Source: Branchinecta lynchi
Lineage: Eukaryota; Arthropoda; Branchiopoda; Anostraca; Branchinectidae
DNA: 64,000 bases
Assembly (NCBI GenBank): GCA_023053575.1
Contig: JAKZAP010000018.1
Location: 12,924,202-12,988,201 of the forward strand
Direction: 5' to 3'
The position numbers and the translations under genes are program-made. The notes under the pieces were generated by a model. That model did not search any database. It worked only from the letters and a program-made list of their open reading frames with translations, and had not been told where the DNA came from. Each line of letters starts with the position of its first letter. Within the stretch, counting starts at the first letter, position 1. This document shows, piece by piece, positions 42,849 to 52,820 of the stretch.

Positions 42849-42986
42849 GGGACTGTTGGTCTGAATTTGAGACTGTTGGTCTCGTTTCCGAGACTGGTGG
42901 TTCCCGGCGCCATTTTTCTGAGACTGGTGGTCCGAAACAGTGAGACTGGTGTGTTCGATTTTCAAAACGGCCGTGAGACTGGTGGA
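42849..42986. repeat. Right subterminal array of GAGACTGGTGG motifs
   Basis: Inverse of the array at 36168-36300, with GAGACTGGTGG or GAGACTGTTGG repeated about six times. Confidence 0.7.
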
Positions 42987-43008
42987 CCACATTCCCCACC
43001 CTGCATAT

Positions 43009-46000
43009 AGCGTTGCACATTCGTTACAGCCGATTTTAAAAGACAAGATTGATACATTGCTCCGAGCCCAAATTATCGAAGAGTCTGAAGGACCATACAG
43101 TTCGCCAGTAATTTTACTAAAAAAGAAGAATGGTGAGTGGCGTATGGCAGTGGATTACCGGACTCTTAATAAAAATACGGTCAAGGACTGCTATGGATTA
43201 CCGAAAATACAGGATCTTTTGGATAGAATGTCGCAGTCTAAGTACTATTCGTCAATGGACTTTTTTGCGGGTTATTATCAATGTTTGCTTCGAAAGACGG
43301 ATCGCGAAAAGACGGGATTCATAACCCCGTATGGCCTGTTTCAGTTTATTCGCGCTCCGTTCGGGTTAACTAACATGCCGCCTACGTTCCAGAGACTCAT
43401 GGAAAGAGTATTTCGGTCCCTTTTGCGCAAATTTTTGGAAGTATTTTTGGATGATGTAAATTTACATACGAAGGACCTTGAATCACAGTTTATTTTGTTA
43501 GAAGAGGTGTTTGCAAAAATCAGGGCAGCGGATTTGCGTTTAAGGCCGTCGAAGTGTCGCTTTTTGGCTAGATCAGGTACGATCCTAGGACACGTGCTAG
43601 AGAATGGTACCATTAGGCCTACTCCGGATAAAATACGTGCGGTTCAAGATCTGAAGTACCCAAGCAACGTCAAGGAGCTGAGAACAACGTTAGGCCTATT
43701 CTCATGGTTTCGCAAGTACATTCCGGGATTTTCACAAATCGCCCGTCCGCTGGTAGAACTAACAAAAAAAAATGTTAAGTTTGAATTTGGTGATGAACAA
43801 AAGTCAGCGTTTGAAATTTTGAGGACTAAGCTAGTAAATCCACCGATTCTAGGCCTGCCTAGGATAAATGAAGGCGGTTATTTGCTAGCCACTGACGCAT
43901 CGGGTACGGCGATTGCTGCGAAATTGTCACAATTCCAAGATGGCAAGGAAGTGATATTACAGTACGGGTCGAAAAGTTTAACAAAGGCAGAAAAAAATTA
44001 TTCGGTTACGGAATTGGAAGCATTAGCCGTTGTGTACTTCGTAAAAATGTATCGACAGTATTTGTACGGTTCTAAGTTTAGAGTAGAGACGGATCACCAT
44101 AGTTTAAGGTGGTTAATGACAGTCAAAGACCCGACAGGAAGATTGGCTCGTTGGGCTTTAAGCCTGCAAGAATATGATTTTGAAATCGTTTACAGACCAG
44201 GCGCACAAAATAATGTTCCTGATGCGCTTTCGCGTTTACCAACTGGTGTGAACGCAGTTGGGGATAGTCAAACGTCTGTCGTGTTACCTACATCGGTCTG
44301 TCTGGCACAGCTTAAGAAAGCCCAAAAGAGTGATCGGTTCTGTTCTGCGGTCATAAATTATTTGCAGCGTAAGCAACCTATGCCGTTAGAAATAGAAAAG
44401 TTGGTCATTAGAGAAATTTCTAACTTTTTGGTGGAGGAGGGTGTTCTGTTGCGTGTTTCGGTTCCAGCGAATAAATGCAGAAAGTCGGAAGTGTGTTGGG
44501 TTCCCGTGATTCCTTCAGAGATGGTCCCGGAAATGTTGAGAGAGTTTCACGATTCTCCGTATGCGGGTCACGGAGGGCACTGGAAAACATACTCCAGGTT
44601 ACGTGAGCATGTGTGGTTCCCAAACATGCATGGTGTGTGTAAACTTTACTGCAGTTCGTGTACAGCGTGTTTACAACGGAAGCCAATGAGTTACACACCA
44701 GATGCTCCCTTACAAGAAATGCCGATGCCGTCTTGCGTATTGGAAATGGTTTTCGTAGATTTGGTTGGTCCTTTGCCGAAAACGGAAAACGGTAATGTGT
44801 ATGTGTTAACGATCACTGATTATTTCTCGAGACATCTGCACATGGTTCCCATAGTGGATGCGAAGGCTGAAACGTTTCTAAAGGCTTTTGTAGAGGGTTA
44901 TTGTCACATATATGGTTTTCCTCAAACTCTGTGTTCGGACAACGGAACGCACTTTCGAAACGCCGAAGTTGCTGCGTTTTGCGAGAAGATGAATATAGAG
45001 CACAGGTTTTCATCCCCAGAACATCCGCAAACCTTGGGCGTTCTGGAGCGCCGACATCGCGATCTAAAGAATATGCTGTCCCAGTACGTCGACCAAGCGA
45101 GGAGGAATGATTGGGATCGTTGGTTGTCTTATATTTCTTTCACGATGAACACAGGGTACCACGAGTCGCTGAAAGACAACAGTTTTTATGTGATGTTTTT
45201 GCGAGATGCGGTGTTGCCGGTCGATAACATTGTTAAGCACCGCATTATGTATGATTCGGATCAGTCGTACAAGTCGGAAATGTTAATGCGTATGAAACAC
45301 GTGTATGGTTCAGTCGAGGAGAATCTGAGTAGCGCGCGAGCTTCCCAGAAAGAGCAGCATGATGCCCATGCGCGGTATCGCGTGTTTGAGCCGGGGGAAG
45401 TCGTTTTTCTACGTGCTCCGCAAGCGGGAAAAGGCCGTTCATTGTCGAAAATCAAGTTTGAAGGTCCCTTTAGAGTCCTTGAGCGTTTGAACGAGGTTAA
45501 TTACCGCATTAAGAAAATTGAGGAACGTTCAAAAGCCAAGGTAGTACATCATAACCGTTTGAAGCCAGGGGTGCTGCGTTCGCCCTGGAAATATGACGCG
45601 CCGCAGGAGCAGCAGATTCTTGACGAGGGGGAGGAGGGCACGGACGTTGACAGTAGGACGAATGAGGAGCATGTTGGGGATACAACTAACCGTAGTGTAG
45701 CTACTAACCCTAACACCACTGACTCATTTGACAACTTACTAACCCCTCACCCTTCACAAGAACCGAGACCTGGGAGTCAAATCCCACTAAACGTGACTCC
45801 GACAACTGACCGTAGACAAGTACCGACTATGACAAGCACCCCGTACCACGATTTCGAAAAGTCAGACAGCGTAGATTCACGCGACCTGAGTTCTGGTCTT
45901 CAGCCTCGATCTTTATTTGTTAGTGTGGATGAGGAGCAGAACTCAGATGGAGAAGAGCTGGCGGTTGAATTACAAGTCTCGGAAAATGAGACAAGCTCTT

Positions 46001-46197
46001 CGCCAGAAAAACTTGGGGGTATGAGTAGCCGTGCTGATAGCGAAGTTGCGAGTCCGCCAAATTTACGCCCATCGCGTAGTGTAAAAGTCCCAGACCGATT
46101 GGGATATGAAAGGTTGGGGGGCGCTAATGTTGTTTCGGCAGCCCCGATTGATAAGAATTTAGTACTGTCGCTGTTACAGCAAATTATGAAAGACTAG
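43009..46197 (+). pseudogene. pol: Gypsy copy B Pol: RT, RNase H and full-length integrase downstream of the insertion
   Basis: Beyond the insertion the frame is open to TAG at 46195. RT has SMDFFAGYYQ and VFLDDVNLH. RNase H has LLATDASG and VETDHHSL with the catalytic Asp (GAT 44092-44094). Integrase has the HHCC region and all three catalytic residues (FVDLVG, CSDNGTHF, LERRHRDLK), a GPF module and a Ser/Thr/acidic tail. It is the best preserved integrase in the window, because the 2-nt deletion of copies A and C is absent. Only the foldback insertion at 36151 inactivates this Pol. Confidence 0.9.
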
Positions 46198-47545
46198 ATT
46201 TATCTGTATGTATATAATGTAAATATGTGCCAAATATTAAGCGTTTCCGTTTGCACATCCTTCTACATGCGAGCATCGATGCTACCTAATTCCAAGTACT
46301 GCAACCACGCCATCTACATGAGCCACTGGGACGAGAGTACGACAGTTTAAGCGGAGATGGACGTCGGACCACCATATCAGGCTACTCAGCGAAATTTTCT
46401 CACTCACCCGCCACGCACGTCATAACGTTTTACGTCGCTGCTGAAGGTGCAAGATTAGCACCGGTTCCAGAATCCTGTTCGTGATGCACTAGTCATTGGT
46501 GCCGAGATGTCAATAACGTCGCCCATAACGTTCTACGTTGCTGCTGAAGGTGCAAGATTAGCACCGGTTCCAGAATCCTGTTCGTGATGCACTAGTCATT
46601 AGTGCCGAGATGTCATTAACGTTGCCTATAACGTTCTACGTTGCTGCTGAAGGTGCAAGCTTAGCACCTGTTCGAGTATCCTGTTCGTGAGGCACTAACC
46701 ACGTTGCCAAGTTGTCATCAGCTACTAAACGTCACGTTCCTATGACGGAATGGCGCAAAGCGCCTGCTGTATGCTGAAGCTGCTGCTGAATTCGTTGCCA
46801 GCCAACTGTAACCATTTCTGGCCGAGGGGGCGAAGTAATGCTGGTGCGCATCCAAAATGCCTAGCAAGCTGCACGTCGTCTCGACGTTGCAAGCCACCCA
46901 TCACCCATCTGACGTTCCCGTGAGCGGAGATTTCAAGAGTGCTGAAATACACTTAGCGCGTTTCCCGTTGCGCACACTGCTAGCCCTTGCAGTTTTCCAA
47001 ATTTCGAGCTGAGTGAGCCTATATCCAAACCCGTCCGAAGATGTCAGCTGTGAAATTATCCAGCCAAACGTACCTGAAGCTGGTATCCAGCCAAACACAT
47101 CAAAGGCTGTTGCTGTTACCAATGAAGCTGAGGTCGTAATCATGTTGTCGTCGTTGATGTTGTCTCTGTCGTACTGTGTTAAGTGAAGTGGCTTTCCTGA
47201 TGAACAATCGGCAAGTTGGACTTGGCGGTGTGGTCAGTGCTTGCGGTGTAGGGTAGTGTCGGTGTTCTCAAAGCAGTTAGATTTTTTTTTTTTATTTCTA
47301 GCATTTTAACAGGCTTATGATTGACTGTGATCGGTTGAACTTTGCGCACGAGTGAAAAAGCCTGGGGTTTACTGGACAGATTCAGGTGGAACCCAAATAT
47401 GAATTATACCTTGAGCAAACAGTGATTCCAGCGCGCAGTAGCGCTGACATCAGAACTATGTTATTTATTTAGGTTGTTTTGTGTAGGCCATGTGTTAGGG
47501 GGTGGTGTTGCGGCGAACCGGGTCGGTTCTTTGATAGGAGGGAGG
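46198..47545 (+). other. Gypsy copy B 3' UTR (uninterrupted) with 103-bp repeats and PPT
   Basis: 1,348 bp without a convincing plus-strand ORF. The 103-bp repeats are at 46424-46725 and the polypurine tract is at 47533-47545. A minus-strand open frame at 46901-47143 is also open in copy A (14377-14619) but has no recognisable content. This copy shows the empty site of the 17.4-kb element (GTAGGGTAGTG near 47250). Confidence 0.78.
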
Positions 47546-47773
47546 TGTAACCCATGTCTAAAACGCAAGTTCATTACTTCGTTTCCGTATTACCTTCACC
47601 CCGCGGTCGTGAGCTATTTCAATTGACAATGAATTCTGAGCGCGGGTGAAAGATGAGCATTTCGCATGGAATGCGCTCGGCAAGGATTGAATGGCAGTTA
47701 AGTTTGAGCTACCATCGAGGCAGCATGAGCGCTGCAGGAGTAGGGAGAGGACGCGAATTATTGAGCTGAGTAT
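47546..47773 (+). repeat. 3' LTR of Gypsy copy B, truncated (228 bp)
   Basis: It starts TGTAACCC, has a 7-bp internal deletion near 47563 and ends at GAGCTGAGTAT, where Polinton sequence begins. It has CATTACTTCG like the 5' LTRs, not CATTATTTCG like the other 3' LTRs. The remaining LTR and the adjoining host flank are gone. Confidence 0.83.
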
Positions 47774-48120
47774 AACTTAGTATTTCTTAGGAATTCTTTC
47801 TTTAAATACAACACTGAATGCTTTTATTATTTCAGCACCGTTTTGTCTTTCAGAGGGATACACCAAGCATATTTACTAAAGCAATCAATAACAGTTAAAA
47901 TGTAATTTGTTTTATTATTTTCTTTTTTATATTTCTGCATGTCAACTAAATCAGCCTGCCATTGCTCATCAACATAGTGAAAATACACTCGCCTCCTTTC
48001 AAAGTTATGATAGGAAAATTTGTGTAACGTATACACATTCTCATTTTGCAACACATTTTTTATTTTATCCTTGGAAACCTTAACACCATTTTCTTTTAAT
48101 TTTCTGTAAATATCATCCAC
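47774..48120 (-). pseudogene. Polinton integrase, truncated and frameshifted
   Basis: The frame has an N-terminal segment (MDDIYRKLKENGVKVSKDKI) and the start of the DDE core, EQWQADLVDMQKYKKEN with the first catalytic Asp. NYILTVIDCFSKYAWCIPLK follows, a hallmark of Polinton integrases. The 97-residue frame stops at 47827. Sequence matching the family pattern continues in another frame towards 47774, so a single-base indel near 47842 broke it. The second Asp and the Glu are missing with the rest of the gene. Inactive. Confidence 0.85.
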
Positions 48121-48146
48121 ACCTGAATAATTAGAATAATACGTCT

Positions 48147-48314
48147 TTAAAATATCTGTTTCTGCGTTGAGGTTTTTTTTAAAAAGCTATTTTTCATTGA
48201 ACCACAGATAACGCAATTACCTTTCAGCTTTGGAACATTATTTTTTTGTGACACTGCCTTAAACATTGATTCAGTGTCAGTGCTCTTTTTACATTTCATA
48301 CAATAAATCTCCAT
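48147..48314 (-). CDS. Small zinc-ribbon protein of the Polinton
   Basis: 55 residues starting MEIYCMKCKK and containing GNCVICG. Cys5, Cys8, Cys34 and Cys37 form two CxxC pairs, a zinc ribbon. Similar small proteins (YCxKC...CxxCG) are common in Polintons and related adenovirus-like elements, next to the integrase. It may bind nucleic acid or proteins; the role is not known. It lies 27 bp upstream of the integrase frame on the same strand. Intact. Confidence 0.7.
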   Translation of the reverse strand: MEIYCMKCKKSTDTESMFKAVSQKNNVPKLKGNCVICGSMKNSFLKKTSTQKQIF

Positions 48315-48345
48315 TTATTAGAAAACAATTTTCTTAAACGAAAAG

Positions 48346-48705
48346 CTACCAACCCTTCATTTTCCGCTGGATGTAGGAAATGCAGTGAAAACCACAGTTT
48401 AATTCATCTATATTTTGAACAGCAAGATTTTCATAAGCTATTTTTTTCTTTGAAGTTTTTAGATATTTAACTATTTCTTTTCCTGGAGGAATACCGAAAG
48501 AATCGAAAAATTCGATATAGGGGGATTCAGGTAGATTACAATAGGCAACCCAATGTGTTCCAGGCATTCCACGTTTGTCATAGTTGATTACACCACATTC
48601 CGAATCGTTTATATGTTTGGGTAGCGTATCTAAAGAGAAAACACCTCAAAACTGTGGTATACTCCCTAATGCATCCATAATATCAAAATTAGTTAGAGGT
48701 CCTAC
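48346..48705 (-). pseudogene. Polinton cysteine protease (adenain/Ulp1-like) with an in-frame stop
   Basis: The C-terminal 73 residues hold the active-site pattern: His in GTHWVAYCNL, Asp in IEFFDSFGIP and Cys in ELNCGFHCISYI. Upstream in the same frame are VGPLTNFDIMDALGSIPQF, one TGA, and GVFSLDTLPKHIN, which fit the family N-terminus. A single nonsense codon therefore splits it. In intact elements the enzyme is thought to process capsid proteins. The start overlaps the end of the neighbouring ORF (stop at 48702-48704). Confidence 0.8.
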
Positions 48706-49250
48706 TTTACTTTTGCTTCTTTTTTGATGTCCCCGTTTTTTGGCTTCTTAGGTCTACCACGTACCCCATGACCGACAACTTTTTGCGTTCCAGGAAGTGT
48801 AAGCGCGCCACCTGTGGTATCCTCCTTCCTAGGTCTTCCACGTCGCACAACTTTTTGTGTTCCAGGAAGTGTAAGCGCCCCACCTGTGTTGGTTCTGTTA
48901 TCCACCAATTTCTTACCAGCGAATGTACCCAAAGCAGCAGCTCCGCTTGTTAAAGCTGCCTTACCAAGGGGTACAGCTAACGGTATTAAGAATGGAAGTA
49001 ATCCACCTTTTTGAATCGCTTCTCTCATCTGCTTGTATGATACATCTATGTCACAACCCTTATTATTCATTTTACATGTTTCAATTTTATCAATTTGTCG
49101 TTTACTTAAAAGTAACTTGACTGGTTCTCGTTCATTTTGTCTACTGTGACTAACACGTATCTGACATTTTTGTTTAGCACCAAAACATTTCTTCAGCTTT
49201 CCTTTCTGAAGCTTTGATAAATAAACTGTATACTCAAATGTTTCAACCAT
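48702..49250 (-). CDS. Hydrophobic Polinton protein with two AT-hook-like motifs
   Basis: 182 residues. The first half has LLLSKRQIDKIETCK and KQMREAIQKGGLLPFLIPL followed by an Ala/Gly-rich hydrophobic stretch (GKAALTSGAAALGTFAGKKL). The basic block, GGLL motif and hydrophobic run resemble a virion-associated protein often encoded by Polintons. The C-terminal part is a duplication: TGGALTLPGTQKVV occurs twice, each followed by a GRP core (RRGRPRK and VRGRPKK), the core of AT-hooks that bind AT-rich minor grooves. It may bind DNA in the particle; this is an inference. Intact. Confidence 0.6.
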   Translation of the reverse strand: MVETFEYTVYLSKLQKGKLKKCFGAKQKCQIRVSHSRQNEREPVKLLLSKRQIDKIETCKMNNKGCDIDVSYKQMREAIQKGGLLPFLIPLAVPLGKAALTSGAAALGTFAGKKLVDNRTNTGGALTLPGTQKVVRRGRPRKEDTTGGALTLPGTQKVVGHGVRGRPKKPKNGDIKKEAKVK

Positions 49251-49280
49251 TTATTAGAAAATTAATTTATCATATAAATT

Positions 49281-50006
49281 TTATTTCTTTAGTTTAGTTT
49301 TCAAGAAGTCTTCTGTTTTCATACCAAAATCTTGATCAACAGGTTTTTGCTCTAAAAGCCTTTTTAAAATGTTTACGACTGCTCTTTCAATACCATTGAT
49401 ATGCAGATCTTGGTCCAAATCATTTGAACTAATATTACTGCTCATTTTTTGTTGGTTTTCGAGCTTTTTGTCAATACTTTTCCTAAGGTCAAGAAGCTTT
49501 TTGTCAATACTTTTGCTAAGGTCGCAAATCTTCGTTTCAATACTTTTGCTAAGGGCTTGTTGGTTTTCGAGCTTTTTGTCAAAATCTAAAAGATACGTAG
49601 TTAACGTTCCTAAATTAACAGCATCATGTTTGTTTCTAGGATCTTGAACATTTGTGATTACTTTATTCCCAGCATCAAGTTCTTTTTCACTAACTCCAAT
49701 TGTTTGTTTTACAAATAACCCTTTATCTTTGTTCCTTACCAACGAATTATCAGGAGAATCATCTATCGCAGTTAATCTGTTGATATCTTCGCTAAAGTAT
49801 TGGTTGGCTTGCACTTGTCCTGCAGTCATTTGTTCTTTAAATTGATTCATAATCACAGTCATAGATCTTAAGCTAATAGCATCCTTGTCTGCCTTGGCAT
49901 CACCTAAATTTATAATTCGTCTATCATGTAAGTTAATGTTACCATTTTCGTCAGTAACTTTCGATTCGTTACTAACCTTTTTTCCAACACTACCAAATTT
50001 TTTCAT
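49281..50006 (-). CDS. Polinton fibre-like coiled-coil protein
   Basis: 241 residues. Two blocks share a pattern: NLHDRRIINLGDAKADKDAI and GNKVITNVQDPRNKHDAVNL. This 'I.N(L/V).D...D.DA(I/V)' signature is known from trimeric phage and virus fibre shafts and heads. A region with repeated SKSIDKKLLDLRKSIDKKLE is predicted to be coiled coil. The C-terminus is basic. It probably encodes a trimeric spike or a structural linker. It overlaps the ATPase gene by 17 bp, which suggests joint transcription. Intact. Confidence 0.55.
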   Translation of the reverse strand: MKKFGSVGKKVSNESKVTDENGNINLHDRRIINLGDAKADKDAISLRSMTVIMNQFKEQMTAGQVQANQYFSEDINRLTAIDDSPDNSLVRNKDKGLFVKQTIGVSEKELDAGNKVITNVQDPRNKHDAVNLGTLTTYLLDFDKKLENQQALSKSIETKICDLSKSIDKKLLDLRKSIDKKLENQQKMSSNISSNDLDQDLHINGIERAVVNILKRLLEQKPVDQDFGMKTEDFLKTKLKK

Positions 50007-50700
50007 TTATTATAGAAATAAATAATCCGGTAAATTTTTCAAAGTTTTTCCTGTACTTAAGGGTCTTATCTTTTGTTTTTAAATCTATGAAGAAAAAACC
50101 GTAGCCCTTGGTTGCAGTCTCGAATTGTTTGAGAAATTTTTCATTGTCTATACTGGATACATGGCTTTGTCTTATTAATTTTACTTCTTTTGGATTAGAA
50201 CACTGAAAGAATGCAAAATAATTGCACTGGAGCCTTACCACCTTTGGCGTTTTATGATAGCTTTGAGACAAGTAAATAATTGAGGCATTTTTCTTTCTTC
50301 CTCTTATGAATAAATCTTCTATTTTCTTCTGGTCTTTTTCAGTGACAAAATCGTCAAAGATAATCAAGTTTTGGTACTCAGGGTCTAAGTCGTCAACATC
50401 GACAATATCATCAAGATTGTTACTTACTGTTAAGACTTTCGATTTGCATTGTGACTCCAAAGTGGTTAAATTGGTTATAAGGTCTTGATATTTATCTTCT
50501 TCAAGATCTTTAGCATACAAGTATATTCGGTTGAAACAAAGATATTCATAAATTAAATTCAAAAGAAGGTTAGTTTTCCCTGTTCCAGAACTACCACAAA
50601 TTAAGAGTCTGAATGGCCACTGAGGTGCAAGGTCGTGCTTATTCTGATAAGTGTTCTTTTCACTAAAATCATAGACTTTGATTGGAGCCTTTTCATTCAT
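49990..50700 (-). CDS. Polinton packaging ATPase (A32/FtsK-HerA type)
   Basis: 236 residues. Walker A is in LLICGSSGTGKTNLLLNLIY (near residue 35) and Walker B in QNLIIFDDFVTE (near residue 112). ASIIYLSQSYHKTPK holds the sensor-like polar residues. It is the genome-packaging NTPase of Polintons, adenovirus-like and poxvirus-like lineages, which pumps DNA into capsids. The length is normal for Polintons. The ATG at 50700 follows the 21-bp minisatellite. The frame is intact even though the element is otherwise decayed. Confidence 0.85.
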   Translation of the reverse strand: MNEKAPIKVYDFSEKNTYQNKHDLAPQWPFRLLICGSSGTGKTNLLLNLIYEYLCFNRIYLYAKDLEEDKYQDLITNLTTLESQCKSKVLTVSNNLDDIVDVDDLDPEYQNLIIFDDFVTEKDQKKIEDLFIRGRKKNASIIYLSQSYHKTPKVVRLQCNYFAFFQCSNPKEVKLIRQSHVSSIDNEKFLKQFETATKGYGFFFIDLKTKDKTLKYRKNFEKFTGLFISIINEKIW

Positions 50701-50745
50701 TTATTTAGGAAGAATTTTTCATTATAAGATTTACTTGAGTATTTT

Positions 50746-51120
50746 AAGTATATACTTGGATTTATTAAGTAGGTACTTGAAGTTTTGAAGTAGGTACTTG
50801 AATTTTTTAAGTAGGTACTTGAAGTTTTGAAGTAGGTACTTGAATTTTTTAAGTAGGTACTTGAATTTTTTAAGTAGGTACTTGAAGTTTTGAAGTAGGT
50901 ACTTGAATTTTTGAAGTGGGAACTTGAATTTTTTAAGTAGGTACTTGATTTTTTTAAGTAGGTAATTGAATTTTTTAAGTAGGTACTTGAACTTTTTAAG
51001 TAGGTACTTGAATTTTTTAAGTAGGTACTTGAAGTTTTGAAGTAGGTACTTGAAGTTTTGAAGTAGGTACTTGAATTTTTGAAGTGGGTACTTGAATTTT
51101 TTAAGTAGGTACTTGAATTT
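50746..51120. repeat. 21-bp minisatellite between polB and the ATPase gene
   Basis: Eighteen copies of AAGTAGGTACTTGAATTTTTT and variants fill the space from the PolB stop codon to just before the ATPase start. The core AAGTA..TACTT is an interrupted palindrome. It could act as a binding-site array in the ATPase promoter, or be neutral. Confidence 0.85.
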
Positions 51121-52770
51121 AATGTTTATAACCTAAAGGTAAAGTGTGTATTTTATCGCTTGTTACTATCCTTTTATCATCCTTAGGATCTAACGCTTTT
51201 TTATTCTGTTCTTCTAGAAACATATTGTGCTTGTATGATCTTAAGTTGTACTGGGTCACAGAAAGGTTTTCAGTTTTACCAAACAGTACATCCTTATAGT
51301 TTTGAATCGTAATTTTATCTTTAACTATATTGGTTTTAATTCCTTTCAGTTTTTTGCTAGCTTTTGAAGGGTCTTGGTTGTCCTTTAAATAAGCATATAC
51401 TTTTGATCGTAATCCAACAAATTCTGTCATAACCTGTCCACCTAGTTCATCTTTCATCATTCCTATCACTTTCTTATTTACATTAGGAAACCTATATGGA
51501 TTATCTTTCGTATAATCAGATGTATCGAACCTCTCATTCAAATCCTGTTTGATATCTTGATAAAAATCTTCAGTTCTAATATCATATATGAAAGAATCAG
51601 TGTCCATATAACACAAATCAATTTTATCTCCATATTTAGGCTTCATATAATCATAATGGAATTCATACATCAATAACTTGGATAGTTCCAATACAGCAAA
51701 GCCGATATACATTGGTTTGTCTAATTTTATCTTTTCCTTTGACATTCTTGCTACTGAAAAGTTTTCACTGAATATTATTTCAGATTTAAAGTTGGGTTTC
51801 TTTATTATTTTTTTTCTTGTTGCATCATCCGTTATTATTTCCATATCCGCTCGCTTCCTTACGTTTTCCATAGTTTTTCCAAAGCAAGCATTATTCATAA
51901 GCTTAAAGAAATCCTTCTCAAAATCATTTGTACCTTTAGTTCTAAGTGCTGTGTTGTGGTCTATATATCCTTTTAAGTAAGCACTTTCAGTGAATCCTAG
52001 AATTCTGTGTACTCTTTTCAATATCAAGCCTTTTTGTAAATAAAATTCTAGGTTCCTGTGGTGAACTACATAGTTGGTTTTATCTAATACTGTGGTACAT
52101 AGCTTACCGTTAAAGTGTTCGGGTGCTAATGGTAAATCCTTGTGTAATTCGTGTAGTTCTTTTGGATATTCTAAATCTACCTCATATATAGCACCCACAT
52201 CTTGTCTCACCGACTTAATCGTAATCACCGAATTGATATGACTTTTCAGATGGTTGTAATACTCGATTGATTCGTATTCATTCCTCTCTTTCAAATCATC
52301 CGGTATGGAAATGAATTGGAAATCATTCGCTGGTAAATTCTGCGACATTGCCCACCCATATAAATTATTTTTATCCAAATACACTAAATAATTAGATGGC
52401 TTATTCTTATTATAATCACTTGTATATTTATTATTTGCTTTTGCGTATCTTTTTATACATTGGGATACACCACCTCTTATTCCCTTTTCAATGAATGTAT
52501 ACATGTCTTCCTTTGGGAATAACGGCAAGTCTACTTTCGAATGCTTTAGGAAAGCATCCCATGTTAGTCCTGGAGCTGAGAAGTAATGAAGTGGATCCAG
52601 ATCATAATTATGTATACAAACGTTCCTGAAATTCTCTACAACATCCGACAATATTAAAACATCACTTTTTAGATATAATTTGGTATAACCAAGTAATGTT
52701 TCACAGTTAAATTGCTTCCATATAGATACCGCTCTTTTATAATCACTTTTGTCAATACCTGATTATCGAA
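51119..52770 (-). pseudogene. Polinton protein-primed DNA polymerase B, polymerase part
   Basis: The palm motifs are all present: motif A region YLDKNNLYGWAMSQNLP (about 52335-52385), motif B LMNNACFGKTMENV (about 51870-51910) and motif C YMDTDSF (about 51592-51612). The end, SDKIHTLPLGYKH, is normal. The frame is open upstream past 52651 through FNCETLLGYTKLYLKSDVLI, the link from the exonuclease domain, up to about 52768, where a stop and a deletion junction occur. The enzyme replicates the element from a terminal protein. It has lost its proofreading part and is not functional as a whole. Confidence 0.85.
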
Positions 52771-52820
52771 ATATAATAAATTAATAACATGCTTAGCTGT
52801 TTTGCCATTGACTGTACTTT

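Larger units (their letters stand above)
36151..43003. mobile_element. 6.85-kb palindromic foldback element in the Gypsy copy B RT
   Basis: The ends are CAGGGTGGGGAATGTGGTCC and its exact complement. The 5-bp direct repeats CATAT flank it (36146-36150, 43004-43008). Copies A (about 10482) and C show the empty site CGCCCATATAGCG. The outer arms (36151 to about 38105 and 40730 to 43003) are inverted copies. The middle holds three direct repeats of about 560 bp, one interrupted by a MITE. No transposase ORF was found. A 5-bp duplication with CAGGG ends does not settle the superfamily. Confidence 0.83.
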
